Shown here piece after piece: positions 18,261 to 26,164 of a DNA stretch of 64,000 nt. The notes under the pieces are model-generated. The model did no database searches, was not told the DNA's origin, and saw only the letters and a list, made by a program, of their open reading frames with translations. The DNA comes from Sulfurimicrobium lacus. GTDB taxonomy: Bacteria; Pseudomonadota; Gammaproteobacteria; Burkholderiales; Sulfuricellaceae. The position numbers and the translations under genes are program-made. Every line of letters begins with the position of its first letter. The stretch's first letter is position 1. Location of the stretch: the NCBI RefSeq assembly GCF_011764585.1, contig NZ_AP022853.1, forward strand, positions 1,657,501 to 1,721,500, in the 5' to 3' direction.

Positions 18261-19559
18261 ATGGATCAATCCACCGAAACAATCAGCAATCCGGACCTCT
18301 ATTACCTCAAAAGCGTCACTGACTTGAGCGAAAGCGTGGAGGTCGTCAGCAGTGAAGATATCTATTCTCAAAGCGGTATCAAACTGGTCAACAAGGGCAC
18401 ACGCCTCGACAAGAGCTTTTACGAACGCCTGATCCATCACAAGCTGGCTTCTTCGCCAATCGATCGCAGCCTGGCGGCCAAGAACGGTGTTACGCCCTAT
18501 AGCCTGGCTCTCGATGCGGCAAAGATGATAGACGACGATGCAGTGCTGGGGCGCATGGCCAACGCTTTGCCCGATGCGCTGCTGCTGCGCAATGCCCTGG
18601 CACAGATCGTTCTCAATCCGCCGCTTGCTTTCAAGCTCACCCTGGCCCGGGAAAAGCACCCCGAGCTCTATTCGCACTCCATCCGCGTCGCTTTGATCAG
18701 TCTTTATCTTGGCGCGTCCCTGCATCTCAAGCCGGCAGATATGAAAGACCTGGCCGCGGCGGCCATGTTTCACGATCTTGGCGAGCTGCATATCGACCCC
18801 GCTCTGCTCGATCGCACGCGTACGCTAACCGATGCGGAACGCCATTACATCTATGCGCACCCGATGATCGCTTACCTGATCCTCAAGGAATACCCCGAAT
18901 ACCACCCTCACGTCAGCACCACCGTGCTGAATCACCATGAGCGCCTCGATGGCAGCGGCTATCCACGCAATATCAAGGGAGACAAGATCCATCCGCTCGG
19001 CCAGATCCTGGCGGTGGCCGAAGTTGCCGGCAGCCTGTGTAGCCGCGGGGCCACAGGTGCCTGCGCACAGGTCGAGGTTATCCTCAAGCTCAACCCGGGG
19101 CAGTTCCGCGCGGACTTAGTGAGGTATCTGTCCGCCATTGCCAAGCAGGGGCAGGCTTCCGCTGCGCCCGAGAAGCGCATCGACCCGGCAGCGATTTGTG
19201 TCCGTTTGGAACAAGTCGCCAAGACCCTCGCGGACTGGAAACAAGCCATGTTGCCTTACCGGGGTGCCCAAATGGCGGACTACCTGACTTATGCCGATGA
19301 ACGGGTGAGCAACCTGGAAAAATCGTTGTTCGACGTCGGCTACAATTCGGCCGGGCTGCACGCCATCACCAACGGCATCGAGGAAGACCCCGCCAGCCTG
19401 TCCGAGCTCGAACACCTGCTGCACGAAATCGGCTGGCAGCTGAAATACACCGTCAACGAAATCCGGCGGCGCTGGCCCGCTCTGGCGGATACACCGGACC
19501 CTGCTGCCGCAGCGCTGCTGGCTTGTGTTGCTCAAGCCGAACAGATATTGTTGACATAG
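18261..19559 (+). CDS. HD-GYP domain phosphodiesterase-like protein
   Basis: A 432-aa cytoplasmic protein. The HD-GYP domain (about 130-300) is intact: HSIRVALISLYLGASL, the catalytic pair in MFHDLGELHIDP, HPMIAYLIL, and NHHERLDGSGYPRNIKG. It probably hydrolyses cyclic di-GMP. The N-terminal 120 residues contain a segment typical of such proteins (SEDIYSQSGIKLVNKGTRLD). The C-terminal 130 residues are helical and unassigned. ATG 18261 gives a protein-like N-terminus, but the ribosome site is weak; the frame is open back to 18096 with unlikely residues. No receiver domain is present. Confidence 0.87.
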   Translation: MDQSTETISNPDLYYLKSVTDLSESVEVVSSEDIYSQSGIKLVNKGTRLDKSFYERLIHHKLASSPIDRSLAAKNGVTPYSLALDAAKMIDDDAVLGRMANALPDALLLRNALAQIVLNPPLAFKLTLAREKHPELYSHSIRVALISLYLGASLHLKPADMKDLAAAAMFHDLGELHIDPALLDRTRTLTDAERHYIYAHPMIAYLILKEYPEYHPHVSTTVLNHHERLDGSGYPRNIKGDKIHPLGQILAVAEVAGSLCSRGATGACAQVEVILKLNPGQFRADLVRYLSAIAKQGQASAAPEKRIDPAAICVRLEQVAKTLADWKQAMLPYRGAQMADYLTYADERVSNLEKSLFDVGYNSAGLHAITNGIEEDPASLSELEHLLHEIGWQLKYTVNEIRRRWPALADTPDPAAAALLACVAQAEQILLT

Positions 19560-19696
19560 GAATTCGTTAACGCATCCTGAACCTGCCTGGCGATTGTTCG
19601 GGGGGGGCATGGAGGAAAGCCAGGAACAAAAGACACCCAAAGCGAAACTAAATGGGGGTTGATCATTCAAGAATCGCTAACCACAGGAGATTCAAC

Positions 19697-20173
19697 ATGA
19701 AACGTGTTCTGATCGCAGCGGCGTTGGCCGCCTCCACCCTCACCGTCCCGGCGCTCGCTGCCGATGTCGGCGTCTCGATCAGCATCGGTCAGCCCGGCTT
19801 TTATGGCCGACTCGATATCGGCGGTTATCCGCCGCCACTATTGATTTATCCTCAGCCGATGATAATCGGAAGGATTCCGGCGAACCGTCCGCCGATCTAT
19901 CTGCGCGTACCCCCAGGTCACGCCAAACACTGGAGCAAGCACTGCCACGAATACAATGCCTGCGGCGAGCGCGTCTACTTCGTGCAGGACAGATGGTATG
20001 ACCGCGAGTATGTCCCGCGTTACCAGGAACGTCACGGCGATCGTGGGTATGACCGCCGCGACGAGCGCCGGGATGATCGACGCGATGACCGCCAGGACGG
20101 GCGCAGAGACGATCGTCGCGGGAACCATGGAAACGGCCGCGGTGATGATCGCGGTCATGGCCGTGATCGCTAG
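19697..20173 (+). CDS. Exported protein with Arg/Asp repeat tail
   Basis: A 158-aa protein starting at ATG 19697 after ACAGGAGATTCAAC. A signal peptide (IAAALAASTLTVPALAAD) leads into a Pro-rich core with YPPPLLIYPQPMII and PPIYLRVPPGHAKHW. A short HCHEYNACGERVYFV segment with two Cys follows. The C-terminal 50 residues are a low-complexity run of Arg and Asp with Gly/His (RDERRDDRRDDRQDGRRDD). Many betaproteobacteria carry such small secreted proteins of unknown function. The tail is highly polar and probably disordered. Confidence 0.75.
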   Translation: MKRVLIAAALAASTLTVPALAADVGVSISIGQPGFYGRLDIGGYPPPLLIYPQPMIIGRIPANRPPIYLRVPPGHAKHWSKHCHEYNACGERVYFVQDRWYDREYVPRYQERHGDRGYDRRDERRDDRRDDRQDGRRDDRRGNHGNGRGDDRGHGRDR

Positions 20174-20195
20174 AGATTTGAAAAATCAGGTTTGA

Positions 20196-20216
20196 GGGCT
20201 GGCAGGCCGCCAGCCC
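20196..20216 (+). terminator. Hairpin without T-run after Arg/Asp-rich gene
   Basis: GGGCTGGC (20196-20203) and GCCAGCCC (20209-20216) form a perfect 8-bp stem with a 5-nt loop 22 nt after the stop codon. There is no clear T tract, so termination strength is uncertain. Confidence 0.45.
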
Positions 20217-20469
20217 AGACATCTAACCAGCCGCGCAGCCGAGCTTTCTCTTGCCCACTGGCTCGGTGCTGCCAGTCCACCCCCCGCTGTCCCTCTCCAT
20301 ACCGTTCAGGCCGGACCCTGAACTCCCTGCGACAAAACGGTTTTTACTGGTTGGCGCGCCAAGATATACATTCAGTACCTTATCGTCATACTACCCTCTT
20401 CCCTCTATCCTCTTAATACATGCCGAGGATCAAGCCGCATGCGGATTGCGAAAACAAGGGGGAAGCGTC

Positions 20470-20655
20470 ATGGGAAAAGAAGACATGATCCGACAAATCC
20501 TCAAGGGCTTAGAGTCTGATTTTCATAGCATGAGCCCTGCGGAATTGGAGCGGGAACTGAAAAGCGAAAGCACGCGCCTCAGCGAAATAACCTATAGCGA
20601 GGTTGAAGAGCTGTACTACAAGGTCAACCCCAGCGTCTCGCTATTGCAGGTATAG
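20470..20655 (+). CDS. Small conserved-looking protein upstream of gspA
   Basis: A 61-aa ORF with AAGGGGGAA upstream of ATG 20470. The product begins MGKEDMIRQILKGLESDFHS and is charged and helical (MSPAELERELKSESTRLSEI, then EVEELYYKVNPSVS). It ends 15 nt before the gspA start and is surely co-transcribed. Amino-acid composition and ribosome site support a real gene; no family recognised. A 12-bp perfect palindrome TTGGCGCGCCAA lies upstream (20351-20362). Confidence 0.6.
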   Translation: MGKEDMIRQILKGLESDFHSMSPAELERELKSESTRLSEITYSEVEELYYKVNPSVSLLQV

Positions 20656-20670
20656 AGCAGGGAGGCCAGC

Positions 20671-22320
20671 ATGTACCTGAGCTACTTCGCCCTTACTGAG
20701 GCGCCGTTTTCCATTGCGCCGGACCCGCGTTATCTTTACATGAGCCAGCGCCACCAGGAGGCGCTGGCTCATTTGCTCTACGGGGTCAACGGCGAAGGCG
20801 GGTTCGTATTGCTTACCGGCGAGGTGGGTACCGGCAAGACCACGATTTGCCGCTGCCTGCTCGAACAGATCCCCGAGGCCTGCGTGGTCGCTTATATTTT
20901 CAACCCGCGCCTGACGGTGGCGGAATTGCTTTCCACCATCTGCGTCGAGTTCGGCATCGATTTTCCTCCCGGCAATACCAGCCTGAAACTGTTCGTCGAT
21001 CTCATCACCCGCTTCCTTCTCGACGCGCATGCGCAGGGAAAACGCGCGGTGCTGATCATCGACGAAGCGCAGAACCTCTCAACCGATGTGCTGGAACAGA
21101 TGAGGCTGCTCACCAACCTTGAAACCAGCCAGCGCAAGCTGCTACAGATCATCCTGCTCGGGCAGCCCGAACTGTCGGACATGCTCGGACGTTCCGAACT
21201 GCGGCAGCTTGCGCAGCGCATCGTCGCGCGCTATCACCTCGAGGTGTTGAACAGGGAGGAAGTTGCCGCGTATGTGCAGCACCGCCTCGAGGTGTCGGGC
21301 GTGTACCGGCAGCTTTTTTCCACTTCGCTCATGAAGATTGTCCACCGCCTGACGGGGGGCGTGCCGCGGGTCATCAATGTGTTGTGCGACCGGGCGTTGC
21401 TGGGCACCTATGTGCAAGGCAAGGACCGCGTCGACCGTTCCACCCTGATGCGTGCCGCCCGCGAGACCCTGCCGCCATCGACTCCGGCGTACCGCCGCAG
21501 GGCGTTCCAGCTGTCGGCTGGGCTGTTGCTGCTGGCCAGCGCAGCGTGGGGCGCGCAATGGTATCAGCAGCAAAATCTCCCCGATTCTGGGCGCGCGCCG
21601 CTTCAAGCAAGAGACTCCCTCGAGAAACCCATGTCGGCTTCAGTCAGGGGCGTTGCGCCGAGAAATGAGGAGCGCGGGATTGTTACGAGGCCGGTAGCGG
21701 ATAGTCTTGAATGGACGGCTAGCGCACCGCGCGCCAATAGCCGGGACATGGCTTTCTCGGCGTTGTTTCTGGCGTGGAATATGGACTTTCCCGGAACGGA
21801 TGCGTGCCGGCGCGTGGAAAGCGCGGGATTGTATTGCCGCAGTAGCCGGGGTGGGCTGGAGGAGTTGCGCCAGTTGAACCGGCCCGCCGTGCTCCAACTG
21901 CAGGACGAAGCGGGCCGTGAATTCTATGCGACCTTGATGCGCCTCGATGCCGACAAGGCGACGTTCTCGCTCGGCGACCAGACCAGGGAGGTCTGGCTGG
22001 GCGCGCTGGCAGCGCATTGGTCCGGGTATTACACCGTGCTCTGGCGCGAGCCGCCGTCAGGGTACAAGAACATACGGCCGGGTGACAGGGGGGCGGCCGT
22101 GGAATGGCTGAGCAGGCTGCTCGCGCAGGCGCGAGGCAAAACGGAGGGGGCGTCGGGTCACCGCGTGTTCGATGTTGGCCTGACGCGACAGGTAAAACAG
22201 TTTCAGCTCGCGCATGGCTTGATGCCGGACGGCATGGCCGGGCCCCAGACTTTGACGCACCTCATCGCTGCAGCAGATCAGCAAGCACCGAGACTGCTTG
22301 CCCAGCCAGGAGACAAATAG
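20671..22320 (+). CDS. gspA: GspA/ExeA AAA ATPase of type II secretion assembly
   Basis: A 549-aa inner-membrane ATPase, the same length class as Aeromonas ExeA. The cytoplasmic AAA domain spans about 10-270: Walker A LTGEVGTGKTTICR, Walker B AVLIIDEAQNL, sensor-like LGQPELSDML and arginine-rich RELRQLAQRIVARYHL-type segment. One transmembrane helix follows (about 277-293, LSAGLLLLASAAW). The periplasmic part ends in a peptidoglycan-binding domain (about 465-540, TRQVKQFQLAHGLMPDGMAG). With GspB it is thought to remodel or bind peptidoglycan so the secretin can assemble. gspB starts 2 nt after its stop. Confidence 0.92.
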   Translation: MYLSYFALTEAPFSIAPDPRYLYMSQRHQEALAHLLYGVNGEGGFVLLTGEVGTGKTTICRCLLEQIPEACVVAYIFNPRLTVAELLSTICVEFGIDFPPGNTSLKLFVDLITRFLLDAHAQGKRAVLIIDEAQNLSTDVLEQMRLLTNLETSQRKLLQIILLGQPELSDMLGRSELRQLAQRIVARYHLEVLNREEVAAYVQHRLEVSGVYRQLFSTSLMKIVHRLTGGVPRVINVLCDRALLGTYVQGKDRVDRSTLMRAARETLPPSTPAYRRRAFQLSAGLLLLASAAWGAQWYQQQNLPDSGRAPLQARDSLEKPMSASVRGVAPRNEERGIVTRPVADSLEWTASAPRANSRDMAFSALFLAWNMDFPGTDACRRVESAGLYCRSSRGGLEELRQLNRPAVLQLQDEAGREFYATLMRLDADKATFSLGDQTREVWLGALAAHWSGYYTVLWREPPSGYKNIRPGDRGAAVEWLSRLLAQARGKTEGASGHRVFDVGLTRQVKQFQLAHGLMPDGMAGPQTLTHLIAAADQQAPRLLAQPGDK

Positions 22321-22322
22321 GC

Positions 22323-23036
22323 ATGTCGTACATACTTGAAGCGTTAAAGAAATCGGACCAGCAGCGTCAGCGTGGCGCCGCACCCACATTGCTTTCTGCA
22401 CAGGCCAACGTAGTGGCGCTCGAACAACCGGTCTTCAGGTTTTATGCCCTGCTTGCGAGCGTACTGGTCGGTGCCGGTGTGGCAATCGGGTGGCTGCACC
22501 CATGGCATGCGCGCCCGGCTTTGCCCGAAAATGAAACCGTTCCGGTGCCGCAGGCCAACGCACAGACTCGACCTGAGAATTCGCTTCCGCCACTGAAGTT
22601 GCAACCCCCCCCGCATTCCAGGCCGGAAATGCCGCTCATGGAATCTCGCCCGGCGAATCCGGTCGTGGCCTTGCAGAATCGCCCTGCGATGAAGCCGGAC
22701 CTGCCTGCGCCGTCCCGCCACAAGACGGTCGAGTCAGCTCCGAAAATCGAGGCGCCATCCGTCCGGGAAAAATCTGCCCCTGCGGAAATGTCGCTCGAGC
22801 GGCGGGGAGGGCGGTCAACGGCGGAATTGCCGGCCTCGATCCAGCAGGAGCTGCCGAAAATAGCGATTTCCGGGGTTGTCTATTCCGGCGACCCGGAGGG
22901 ACGCCTGGTCGCGATCAACGATCAGCTGGTGCGCGAGGGAGACTACCCGGCTCCCGGTCTCCGGCTGGAGAAAATCATGCCGGACGGTGTGATTTTCAGC
23001 TACAGGAATTACCGCTTCCGCCGGGAAGCGCAATGA
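22323..23036 (+). CDS. gspB: GspB/ExeB type II secretion assembly protein
   Basis: A 237-aa protein beginning MSYILEALKKSDQQRQRGAA, the characteristic start of GspB. A transmembrane helix (about 41-60) follows, then a Pro-rich periplasmic linker (about 70-165), and a C-terminal T2SS-B domain (LPKIAISGVVYSGDPEGRLV ... RLEKIMPDGVIFSYRNYRF). It partners GspA in inserting the secretin. ATG 22323 is set by the conserved N-terminus and lies 2 nt beyond the gspA stop. No other gsp genes are in the window, as is usual for this detached pair. Confidence 0.9.
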   Translation: MSYILEALKKSDQQRQRGAAPTLLSAQANVVALEQPVFRFYALLASVLVGAGVAIGWLHPWHARPALPENETVPVPQANAQTRPENSLPPLKLQPPPHSRPEMPLMESRPANPVVALQNRPAMKPDLPAPSRHKTVESAPKIEAPSVREKSAPAEMSLERRGGRSTAELPASIQQELPKIAISGVVYSGDPEGRLVAINDQLVREGDYPAPGLRLEKIMPDGVIFSYRNYRFRREAQ

Positions 23037-23063
23037 CAATCCATGTTTTCAGGGAGGTGCTGC

Positions 23064-23405
23064 TCAAGCCTTCCGCAGGTAGCAGGCTTTCAACATGAAA
23101 TTGCCTGCGTCCATCTTGCAGTCCACCTCGTGGTCGCCGCCGACCAGGCGAATGCTCTTGACCTTGGTGCCGACTTTGAGCGTGATGGAAGAGCCCTTGA
23201 CCTTCAGATCCTTGATCAGGACCACCGAGTCGCCATCGCTCAACACGTTGCCGTTGGCATCCTTTACCACCGCATCTGCGCTGGCGTCGGCAGGTGCGGC
23301 TTCGACCATGGGCCATTCGTGGCCGCAGTCGGCACAAACATAGTTGTCGCCGTCGGGGTAGGTGTTCTCCATGGCACATTGGGGGCAGGCTGGGATCGCG
23401 GACAT
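23064..23405 (-). CDS. yjdM: YjdM/PhnA-family zinc-ribbon protein
   Basis: A 113-aa cytoplasmic protein. An N-terminal zinc ribbon (CPQC ... CADC) is followed by the PhnA domain with VVKDANGNVLSDGDSVVLIK and the ending DHEVDCKMDAGNF. The family was first named for alkylphosphonate uptake, but that role is not established. ATG 23405 corresponds to the family start; another ATG lies 12 nt upstream. It is convergent with gspB (27 nt between stops) and divergent from the hybrid kinase. Confidence 0.92.
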   Translation of the reverse strand: MSAIPACPQCAMENTYPDGDNYVCADCGHEWPMVEAAPADASADAVVKDANGNVLSDGDSVVLIKDLKVKGSSITLKVGTKVKSIRLVGGDHEVDCKMDAGNFMLKACYLRKA

Positions 23406-23585
23406 GATTTCTTTCATTTGCAAGTGGTTGAGACGGGCAGAATTATAACCGCTCCAAGGGGCGATGAGTTTGCATTCCTGATGTATGCAATTATCGTTGG
23501 TTGGGTTTACTATTCGGGCTTCCTGAATTGTTGAATCCTTCTGCCGAAGAGGGCATGGGTTTGCGGAACGAGGGAGACGCACTTC

Positions 23586-25880
23586 ATGCACGACCGCAGC
23601 CGCAGTCATGACGAACAGGTCGCTGGCGACATGCTTATGCATGGGAATTCCGGACCTGAGCAGGAATCCCTGCGGGAAAGCCGGGAACGCCTGGCGCTTT
23701 TTGCCGAAATCACCTTCGAAGGCATCGTTATCAGCGAGAACGGCAAGGTGGTGGACTGCAACGAGCAGTTTGCCGAGCTTATGGGTTACCCCCTCCGTGA
23801 GCTGAGGGGAATGTCGATCCGGGACCTCGTGGCGCCTGAAGACCGCGAGCGCGTCATCGAGAATATCCTGCTCGGCCGCGCCAGCTATGTGGAACATGCC
23901 ATGATCCGCAAGGATGGCTCCCGCATCGTCGTCGAGGCGCGCGCCAAAAACAGCCTTTCGAATCCGAACCAACGCCTTACCGCCGTCCGCGATGTGTCCG
24001 AACACAAACGGGTGCTGGCGGACCTGAAGCAGGCCCAGACCGTGGGGCATATCGGCTGCTGGCGACTGGACATCCAGGGCAGCGAATTGCGCTGGTCCGA
24101 CGAGAACCACATTATTTTCGGTCTTCCCAGGGAAACGCCCCTGAGCTATGAAACCTTCCTCTCCACCGTCCACCCCGAGGACCGCAGCTACGTGCACCGG
24201 ATGTGGAAGGCGGCGTTGCGCGGCGAACCCTACGACATCGAGCACCGGCTGTTGATCGGTGGACAAGTGAAGTGGGTGCGCGAGAAAGCCGAGCTGGAGT
24301 TCGACGACCAGGGCGTGCTGCTCGGCGGATTCGGCACCACCCAGGACATTACCGACCGCAAGCAGGTCATGACGGCCCTGAAGCAAAGCGAGGGGCGCTT
24401 CCGGGCAATGGTCCAGGCTGTCCCGAGTCTCACTTTCGAAGGCAACGCCGAGGGGCTCAACACTTTCGTCAGCGATTCGTGGTGCGCTTACACCGGCATG
24501 AGTGTCGAGGAGTCGAGCGGCTGGGGCTGGACCGCAGCGCTGCACCACGATGACGCCGAGGCGGCTGCGGTGCGTTGGGCAGAGGCAGTGCAAGGTGGCG
24601 CGCTTTACGAGAGCCGACATCGTGTGCGGGCTGCGGATGGTTCTTACCGCTGGTTCATAGCCCGCGCTTTGCCGACGCGCGATGCCGGGTGCAAAGTCGT
24701 GCGCTGGGCGGGCTCCCTCACCGATATCGACGACCTGGTTCGGGCACAGCAGGCTCTGCAGGAGACCGACCGGCGCAAGGACGAATTCCTGGCCATGCTG
24801 TCCCACGAATTGCGCAACCCCCTGGTGCCCATCCGCAATGCGGCTCACGTCCTGGGACTGCTGGCCCCGGACGAACCCCGCATCAAATGGGCCCAGGAAA
24901 CCATAGAGGGACAGGTGAACCATCTCATCCGTCTGGTGGATGACCTGCTGGATATGTCACGCATCGTGCGCGGCAAGGTCGCCCTCCAGAAGGCGGAAGT
25001 CGAGTTCGCCGACCTGGCGGTGAGGGCGCTGGAAGCCGCACGTCCCCTGGTGGACGGCAAGAGACACCAGCTGTCGGTCAGTTTGCCTGCCGAGCCCGTA
25101 CACCTGAATGTGGACCCGGTACGCGTGACCCAGGTGCTGCTCAACCTGTTGGACAATGCCGCCAAATACACCCCCGCCGGCGGGAAGATCGATTTCGACG
25201 CACGGCTGGCGGGGCAGGAAATCGAGATCCGGGTGAGGGACAACGGCATGGGCATCCCCGCGGAACTGCTGCCCCACGTGTTCGATCTGTTCCAGCAAGG
25301 GGAACGTACGCTGGATCGCTCCCAGGGCGGCTTGGGAATCGGTCTTACCCTGGTGAAGCAGTTGGTGGAGATGCACGGTGGGCGGGTGGAGGCACGCAGC
25401 AACCAGACTGGCCAGGGGGCGACCCTGACCGTCCGCTTGCCGATCGTCCTGGTGCCATCGCCTTTCTTTACGGACGAAAAGCAGGCCAAGGCGTCTCCAT
25501 CCCCCGGCCTCCGCGTGCTGGTGGTGGACGACGATCCTGCCGTGGCCGACAGCACCGCCATGCTGCTGGAGATGGAAGGGCATGAAGTGAGTATCGCCAC
25601 CAGCGGTTACGACGCCCTGGAGCAGCTAGTCTCATTCCTGCCACATGCCGTGCTGCTGGACATCGGCCTGGAGGGCATGGATGGCTTTGAAACCGCGAGG
25701 CGCATGCGGCAGCAGCCGGAAGGGCGCGAGTTGTGCCTGATGGCGGTGACCGGCTACGGTGACGAGGAAACCAGGAACGCCGCCCTGGCAGCCGGCTGCG
25801 ACCATCACCTGGTCAAGCCGACGCACGCCGGTCGCCTGGTCGCCCTGTTGGCCGAGGTGGCAAGGTCGGTTACAAACTAG
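23586..25880 (+). CDS. Hybrid sensor histidine kinase (PAS x3, HisKA, HATPase, REC)
   Basis: A 764-aa soluble sensor. Three PAS-type domains: about 30-140 (ITFEGIVISENGKVVDCNEQ), 155-265 and 270-385 (a PAS_3 pattern with VQAVPSLTFEGNAEGLN). The HisKA box is MLSHELRNPLVPIRNAAHVL; the ATPase domain has LLNLLDNAAKYTPAGG, DNGMGIP and the GGLGIGLTLVKQL G-box. A receiver domain follows (about 638-758): LVVDDDP, the phospho-acceptor Asp in AVLLDIGLEGMDG, and the late Lys in HLVKPTHAG. No transmembrane segment or output domain is seen. Its stop codon lies inside the first bases of the 277-bp palindromic element. Confidence 0.93.
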   Translation: MHDRSRSHDEQVAGDMLMHGNSGPEQESLRESRERLALFAEITFEGIVISENGKVVDCNEQFAELMGYPLRELRGMSIRDLVAPEDRERVIENILLGRASYVEHAMIRKDGSRIVVEARAKNSLSNPNQRLTAVRDVSEHKRVLADLKQAQTVGHIGCWRLDIQGSELRWSDENHIIFGLPRETPLSYETFLSTVHPEDRSYVHRMWKAALRGEPYDIEHRLLIGGQVKWVREKAELEFDDQGVLLGGFGTTQDITDRKQVMTALKQSEGRFRAMVQAVPSLTFEGNAEGLNTFVSDSWCAYTGMSVEESSGWGWTAALHHDDAEAAAVRWAEAVQGGALYESRHRVRAADGSYRWFIARALPTRDAGCKVVRWAGSLTDIDDLVRAQQALQETDRRKDEFLAMLSHELRNPLVPIRNAAHVLGLLAPDEPRIKWAQETIEGQVNHLIRLVDDLLDMSRIVRGKVALQKAEVEFADLAVRALEAARPLVDGKRHQLSVSLPAEPVHLNVDPVRVTQVLLNLLDNAAKYTPAGGKIDFDARLAGQEIEIRVRDNGMGIPAELLPHVFDLFQQGERTLDRSQGGLGIGLTLVKQLVEMHGGRVEARSNQTGQGATLTVRLPIVLVPSPFFTDEKQAKASPSPGLRVLVVDDDPAVADSTAMLLEMEGHEVSIATSGYDALEQLVSFLPHAVLLDIGLEGMDGFETARRMRQQPEGRELCLMAVTGYGDEETRNAALAAGCDHHLVKPTHAGRLVALLAEVARSVTN

Positions 25881-26153
25881 GGAACCCCTGATCAAGTCAG
25901 ACGCGGATCGCGTTACATCTAAAACGGGCTTGAGCAAGGCGTGCGACGAAGGTCGTAGCCGAGCCTACGACGCCGAGGAGCGCAACGCGGCGCAAGCCCG
26001 TTTTAGATGTAACCCGGAGGGACGTGGTTTTGCGGGCGCCATGCGGCGTCGCGAGGCGCTGGTGCAGAATGACTGCACGGCGCGCCTCACTTCTTGCCTG
26101 GCACCCGCAAAGTCACGTCGCGACCGCGTTTGACTTGATCAGGGGTTCCCTAG
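25877..26153. repeat. 277-bp nested palindromic element (MITE-like)
   Basis: The ends are near-perfect inverted repeats of about 35 nt (25877-25912 and 26119-26153; one mismatch, one indel) beginning CTAGGGAACCCCTGATCAAG. Inside are two more hairpins: a perfect 21-bp pair (25912-25932 with 25993-26013), itself enclosing TCGTAG...CTACGA, and a 21-bp pair with three mismatches (26021-26041 with 26099-26119) enclosing GAGGCGC/GCGCCTC and TGCAG/CTGCA. No coding capacity. It fills the gap between two convergent genes, supplies the stop codon of the hybrid kinase, and would act as a bidirectional transcription barrier. Likely a non-autonomous mobile element. Confidence 0.8.
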
Positions 26154-26164
26154 CCGTGGCTAAC

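Noticed and set aside
23406-24923. N-terminal extension of the yjdM frame
   Set aside because: It is antisense to the hybrid kinase; the YjdM family starts at 23405.
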